From the NCBI RefSeq assembly GCF_016808095.1, contig NC_068976.1:15649663-15713662 (forward strand): DNA of 64,000 nt. The letters are read 5' to 3'. A program made the translations under genes and the position numbers. This DNA is from Vigna angularis. Its lineage: Eukaryota; Streptophyta; Magnoliopsida; Fabales; Fabaceae. This document shows positions 58,853 to 64,000 of this stretch, in pieces (within the stretch, counting starts at the first letter, position 1; each line of letters begins with the position of its first letter). The notes beneath the pieces are model-generated. The model ran no database searches, was not told where the DNA came from, and was given only the letters and a program-made list of their open reading frames with translations.

Positions 58853-59648
58853 GTAAAACCATATCGAGTGTGTTACCAACAGTCTCAATACTTTTTTGTC
58901 AATTAATCGATTTTCTTAATCTTCAATAAAACATTTATTATTCATTGAAAGAGTGATTTGTGTTACTAAAATTGATTTAAAATATAATATTTATTGTTCT
59001 TCGTGTAAAGAAGTTTTAGGCTACAGGATTGTACGTGGTGAGAGTTCATATATCCATGTCATTTCAACTTATAATAAAAGACTGATTTTCCATGGGAACC
59101 TCAACATTTACGGTTAACATAAGCCATGGACATTTCGAAAATGTTGTTATGCCTACGAAATTCTCGGTCACTAGCACAAGAACCCTTTTACCTGATCCTT
59201 TTCTTATTGACTTCAACAGCACTTCTCACTAACTACTATCATTTGAAGTAGATCTTCCAAAACTTAATATATGCCAAAAGAGTAAGAGACATGGCTGCTG
59301 GCTGTGAGCTATGCACTAGGCTGGCCATGGAAACTGACCAATTTGCCACATGAAACAGCAAATTCACAATTATTTTTTGTTCCATTCGTCACAACGAGAA
59401 CGGAAAGAGGAGTAAGAGAGTAAAGCACCACGTGAAATTCACAGTTCAACCATGTTCAAAAAAACAAGGTAGCCAGTACTAACTTACATACCACATTCAA
59501 CTTTGTCACAACAGTGCATGAACTAAATTAATCGATACACACCCACAGCTCAATGAATCAATATTCCATCAAAGGGAAAGGACATGCAAATCAGCTTAGA
59601 ATGTGATTAGTACTTTAATACAAGCCGCCCACATGCCTCAGACTACTC
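58853..59648. other. Intergenic region and probable MORF1 3' UTR
   Basis: AT-rich with no ORF. The part next to 59649, read on the minus strand, is probably the MORF1 3' untranslated region. Its polyadenylation site cannot be fixed. Confidence 0.5.
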
Positions 59649-61983
59649 TCAATATCTTCCCTGCAGAAAAGAAAAAAGAAAAATACAAAAACAAGTCACC
59701 TTTAGTATTGATCGAGACAAAGTTGATAATTTTTCCAATAGAAAAGAATACGTAAGATCTAGCCTCAATGAATACAGTTTCCCGCAAGAAAATTTTTTGA
59801 ACTAAATACTAGCATCAATTTTTATCTCTATTCTGACTAATTTGACCAATAAACAGAAACTTGAATATACTCAATTTTGGGTCAGTAGAATACCTGTCCA
59901 GTAAAATTGTCTGGGCCAGAAGGTGGATGTTGAGACCCTGTCCGTTCTTTGGCAGGATGAGTTTCCTGCTTAGCCTGTTCAGATTCCTCCATGTATGTTG
60001 GCTTGAAATTCGTCGTATATGACGGTACAAAAGTGTCACCCCTGACATCTGAAGTACCATGCCTAGGCACAGGATCTCTTCTTTCTCCTTGTCCCGGTCG
60101 TCCAATGTTCTGCTGTGGCATATAACTCCTTTCCCCTTGTCCTCCTGGAGGTCCAAAGCCCTGCTGCTGAGCATATTGTGGATAATTCTGCGGTGCTTGA
60201 TCAAAGGTCAGTTGGGGGGTATAATTTTGCGATGCCAGATCATAGTTCTGTTGGGGTGGATAATTTTGCAACCCCTGACTATAGTTCTGTTGGGGTGGAA
60301 AATCAGGTGATGCCTGACCATAGTTCTGTTGTGGGGGTAAATTGGGTGATGCTTGGCCATGATTTTGTTGGGGAGGATAGTTTTGTGATGTCTGGCCATA
60401 TTTCTGTTGTGGTGGATAATTCTGAGATGCTTGGCCATAACTTTGTTGGGGAGGATAGTTCTGTGATGTCTGACCATATTTCTGTTCTGGTGAATAATTC
60501 TGTTGGGGTGGATAACTTTGTGATGCTGGGCCAAAGTTCTGTTGGGATGGATAGTTTTGTGATGCTTGGCCAAAGTTCTGTTGGGGTGGATAGTTTTGTG
60601 ATGCTTGGCCAAAGTTCTGTTGGGGTGGATAGTTTTGTGATGCTTGGCCATAGTTCTGTCGAGGCGGATACTGCTGTGGTGATGCTTGACCATAGTTCTG
60701 TGGGGGTGGATAATTTTGTGGAGGCGCATAGTTTCTTCCATCCCTTGGCATGGACTCCTGAGCACCGTAAGAGGGATTCCCTTGGGAGCTTGGCACTGGA
60801 TTCTCTTGTCGGTTGTACTGACCAGGACTCCTATTCCGGTCTCGTCTTCCCTGATTTCTCCCATACTGTACTGGTGGAGGTCGGGGGATAATGGTTCCAT
60901 TAATGTACTGATCTCCTATTTATCAACCACGAAAACATGCGTTGCAATCAAAAAGGGTAGCAAACTATTGAAGTCACATGATACAACTAATACTGAAATT
61001 GAACAAGAAATGAAGACATCGAATCAACTTCTTAAGCATGGAGAGATCTTCTGAAAAGAAAAAAAGAATCATACCCCCGTACTGCTTGTTCACTGGATCA
61101 ATATAGGAATCGGGTAGCACAAAGATGACTCCAGGAAGACCTGTTCAGATGCAACAAATCAAACATAAAATTCTATCTTCTCGACAGTAACATGGAATTC
61201 GAGAGTGGGAAACGGGAACAAATACCTTCAAATTTTTTAGACTCTTCTTCGGTCATGACTGCCTGAAAGCCTGTGTAAGTTGTTGTGCTGCACGCATATA
61301 TCTTCTGCTTCGCTTCTTCCACACTAAAAAAACACATATTTAAGTAAAGACCACTACGAACAGATCCACACAGTATCCAACACGCTCTCAACTAAAAATG
61401 AACTAAAAACCACAGCATGTCATGGGGCTTCTAATTTTTAATCAACGAACTTCACTCATGATTTCGTGGTTATCAATAAATTTAGGTTAATAATAGAGTG
61501 TGTTACTGGCCCTCCTCGATATTTTTTCACAATATAACCTGTTTCAGGACTATGAGGACGAGGACAATAATCAAAACATTGTGATAGGAAGAGTGGTACA
61601 AGACATGACGGGAGAAACCTGATGTTGAGGCCTTTGGCACAAGTTTCCTCGTAAACACGAACCATTTCTTCGGGAGGGGGTTTGTTGTCCCTGGGGAAGT
61701 CCATGACGAAGAGCCAGTGGTTGTAGTCGCAGCCCTCGAAGAGAATGGTATCGGGACCTATCTCTTCGGGGATGTTGCTCTGCGAGGATCTAACAGAGAG
61801 GAGAGAAGTTGAAGATGATCTGAAAGAACGGGACTGAACCACCCCCTTCAGAGAGTGGCAATTCCATGAAACGGCGCACCTGATAGGGGCGGAAAACGAT
61901 GGCGAATGCGTGGCGGAAACGGACTGGGTGACGCCGGATAGTGCTATGAGGGTTCGGCGGAGGCGAATTAACGACGACGCCAT
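59649..61983 (-). CDS. MORF1: MORF1-type multiple organellar RNA editing factor
   Basis: Five exons: 61983-61619, 61323-61226, 61140-61075, 60915-59894 and 59660-59649. The sum is 1563 nt (520 codons plus stop), all GT/AG, phases consistent. Residues 1-60 are Ser/Arg-rich with few acidic residues, like a mitochondrial presequence. The MORF domain follows: [63 protein letters not shown]. The C-terminal half is about 15 repeats of [12 protein letters not shown] type. MORF proteins bind PPR editing factors and are needed for C-to-U editing; the FEGCDYNHW and CAKGL wording is closest to mitochondrial MORF1. The last exon (GRY and stop) is inferred from CAG|GTATTC and CTGCAG|GGAAGA; otherwise the frame ends at 59882. 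Confidence 0.9.
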
Positions 61984-62294
61984 GAGAGATGGTAGGGTTT
62001 TGGAAGATTAGGGTTTTAGGAATCTCTTTCTTGAAATCTTTGAGACTGAACCTCCTTCAATGGGTTAGGAACGGATATGTAAGTCACTTGATAGTGTCAC
62101 ACCCGCTTTGATTAAGTATTCTATATAGAATTAAATAAAATAATATTTTTCTTTGATTAATTAATTAAAACTTTAAGCAATAATGTACGTATGAAATATA
62201 TAATCCAGGTTTTGTTACTTCTTTAGTAATTTTAATTCAGCCCATTTATTTTTAATTGTTTTTATACAAATTTATATTAATTTAAAACTATTTG

Positions 62295-62298
<4 letters not shown>
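61984..62298. other. MORF1 5' flank and AT-rich DNA
   Basis: The first 80 bases upstream of the ATG are C/T-rich on the coding strand and probably hold the 5' UTR. No clear TATA box was seen. Confidence 0.4.

Positions 62299-62377
<79 letters not shown>
62299..62377. repeat. (AT)n(GT)n microsatellite
   Basis: About 33 AT units followed by six TG units. Confidence 0.95.
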
Positions 62378-63345
62378 TATAGTTGGGTTGACAAAATTTT
62401 CTTTTATAAATATACTTGAAGGGACTAAATACATTAAAGTTAAAAAAAAGGATTATTTTATTTATATATTAATTTTTTAAAAATAAAAGATAATTGGGCG
62501 AAGGCCGCCTAAAGCTTAAAAAAACTCCATACATATATAAATTAATATACTAATATAAATATAAAATAACGTAACTAAATTAATATTATACAATATTATA
62601 AGTTTAACCTTAGATCAAATATATTTACAAACCTTTATTTTGAGCGATGATAACAAACCATAAACACTTATGAAATAACTTTTATAAATTACACAAATGA
62701 AATGAAAAACAAAAGGAAATAGTTAATGAACTGAATAAATTAATATACTTATTTAGACAAAAAATAATATATTTTAAATATTATTATGATAGGCTCTCCA
62801 AACTATTTTAAATACTTGAATTCTTAATATTTAATATTGATAAAAAATGTTGTTAAAATATTATTTAATATAATAATAAACTTGCTTATGGATGATTTAT
62901 AATTTTAAATCCTTGTTTTATTTTAATTTGTAAGTTTTTATATTGTTTGTCTATGTAATATATTTGTTTAATTTGTGTGTCAAAATATTTTTTTAATATA
63001 TATGATTAAAGTTGTCCTAAATGTGTAAAAGACTTATTTATATAAAATGTATTGCTAAACTTACTTTGTTCCTTTAATCAATTATGTTTTCAAATTTATA
63101 TAATAATTTTGTTATAATAGTTTAATGAATGCATGAAATGAGTTTTTTAATGTGTTTCATCATATTCATCTAACTATTGGATAAAAAGCACAGTGTATTT
63201 TTTTATGTTTACTATAATTTGTTTAATCAATACATTAACAAACAAACAATATATATGGTTAGACTTATTTAATTAAAATATTTACACACTTATACAAAAT
63301 TATTTGGATATATATATATGATTTATGTTAATTTTTTGTATTATA
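62378..63345. other. AT-rich intergenic DNA
   Basis: Nothing supported was found on either strand. Confidence 0.5.
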
Positions 63346-64000
63346 TGTGAGACCCATAATAATTAGCCTCAATTAATCCTGACACCTCACCATTAATGCA
63401 CGCCACGTCATTTCCAGCCATTAAAATCCACTCTCTAATCTGATCCCATTCCTCTCAGACGTGCACGAAGAACCACGCCCATCATTTCTCTGAAACACGC
63501 GCACGTCATATACTCAGTGCATTAAAAACGCACCAAGCGCTGCATGCACGCATGCCACTTGTCACGCTGGAAGTTTCGGAAGTCAGAATGGAGGTGCAGG
63601 TGTCCGAAAGAGAGACGCTCGTTCGTCTGGATTTGGAAGGAACAAAAGTGATTTTCGAAAACCCTTCCGTTCACCTGCATCACTCATCTTCTTCCTCACG
63701 AAAGCTCACCCCTTCATTTTCTCCAACTTCTCTCTAAAACCAGTAAACTTCTCTCTACTGCAACTCCTCATTTCCTTCTCCGATTCACTTTCCAGAACCA
63801 TAGGAACGTTCGTCCAGCTGTGATCTTTCATTTGGACCGAACAGAACTTGGATCGGAACTGGTAAGTTTTCTTTTCTAAGTGTCGTCCTCTCTGGTTTCA
63901 TGCGAACCCTAGTTTGGTTGCATGCATGAGTTCTCGGTCTGAAGTACGTTGATTTTTGGTGTCTTAGTTTTACGTGAGAACTGTTGAGCGAAACCTGGGT
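63346..64000. mobile_element. Possible start of a Tekay-like LTR, right edge
   Basis: An abrupt change from AT-rich DNA to balanced sequence begins TGTGAGACCC, similar to the TGTGACATCC start of the Tekay LTR. It is followed by CACGTCAT words and GACGCTCGTTCGTC and GAACGTTCGTCC motifs (63612-63820) typical of LTRs here. The second end is outside the window, so this is tentative. The 61-residue frame at 63552 is not convincing. Confidence 0.4.

Noticed and set aside
60115..60891. 258-residue plus-strand ORF and 230-residue alternative minus frame
   Set aside because: Shadow frames of the MORF1 repeat exon, whose own frame matches a known domain and five in-phase exons.

Overview
This is a transposon-rich plant nuclear window. 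It is most likely from a phaseoloid legume of the Vigna/Phaseolus type. That placement is an inference from the split MORF1-like and NFU-like genes, the DUF7745-type retroelement ORF, Ogre/Tekay/Athila/Sirevirus retrotransposons and FAR1-type MULEs; species cannot be fixed from sequence alone. Only one gene looks intact and host-like: a five-exon MORF1-type organellar RNA-editing factor (59649-61983, minus). A HROB-like OB-fold gene (29747-50775, plus) and a Ulp1-type protease gene (52276-55015, minus) are largely readable but carry likely lesions.

Layout. 1-5370: 5' end of an Ogre/Tat-type Ty3 element read on the minus strand (internal part, tRNA-Arg primer site, 4.2-kb LTR). 5371-15200: AT-rich DNA with a 1.45-kb Mutator-like MITE (8126-9570, 9-bp TSD), two fold-back MITEs (11633-12211 and 14318-14859) and one unidentified small ORF. 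15400-55750: a block of four genes (plant-mobile-domain gene, FAR1/MULE transposase, HROB-like gene, Ulp1 protease) whose intergenic DNA shares the same short repeats. Two large insertions split it: an Athila-type element (19972-26513, TSD TAGGT) inside the transposase gene, and a 6.3-kb Ogre-family solo LTR (30592-50579, TSD ATGTT) inside HROB-like intron 4. That solo LTR is itself split by a Tekay chromovirus derivative (34182-47886, TSD CCACC), which is split in turn by a gag-only Sirevirus-like copia element (38620-43821, TSD ATAAC). All four junctions can be read directly. 55881-58850: an orphan NFU-domain exon, a Tekay-LTR fragment, a low-complexity tract and a small solo LTR (57724-58727, TSD CCTAC). 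59649-61983: MORF1. 62000-64000: AT-rich DNA, then a probable new LTR running off the right edge.

The most unusual signal is a CpG-rich short motif, roughly GGACG-AR-CGTCC with variants GACCG/GAGCG...CGGTC/CGCTC. It forms arrays inside at least eight unrelated carriers: Ogre, Tekay and Athila LTRs, the MULE-MITE, both fold-back MITEs, a small solo LTR and an intergenic tract. Long ORFs made of this motif are not genes. The second point of interest is the four-gene block, which may be one composite MULE-type element of about 14 kb before the later insertions.
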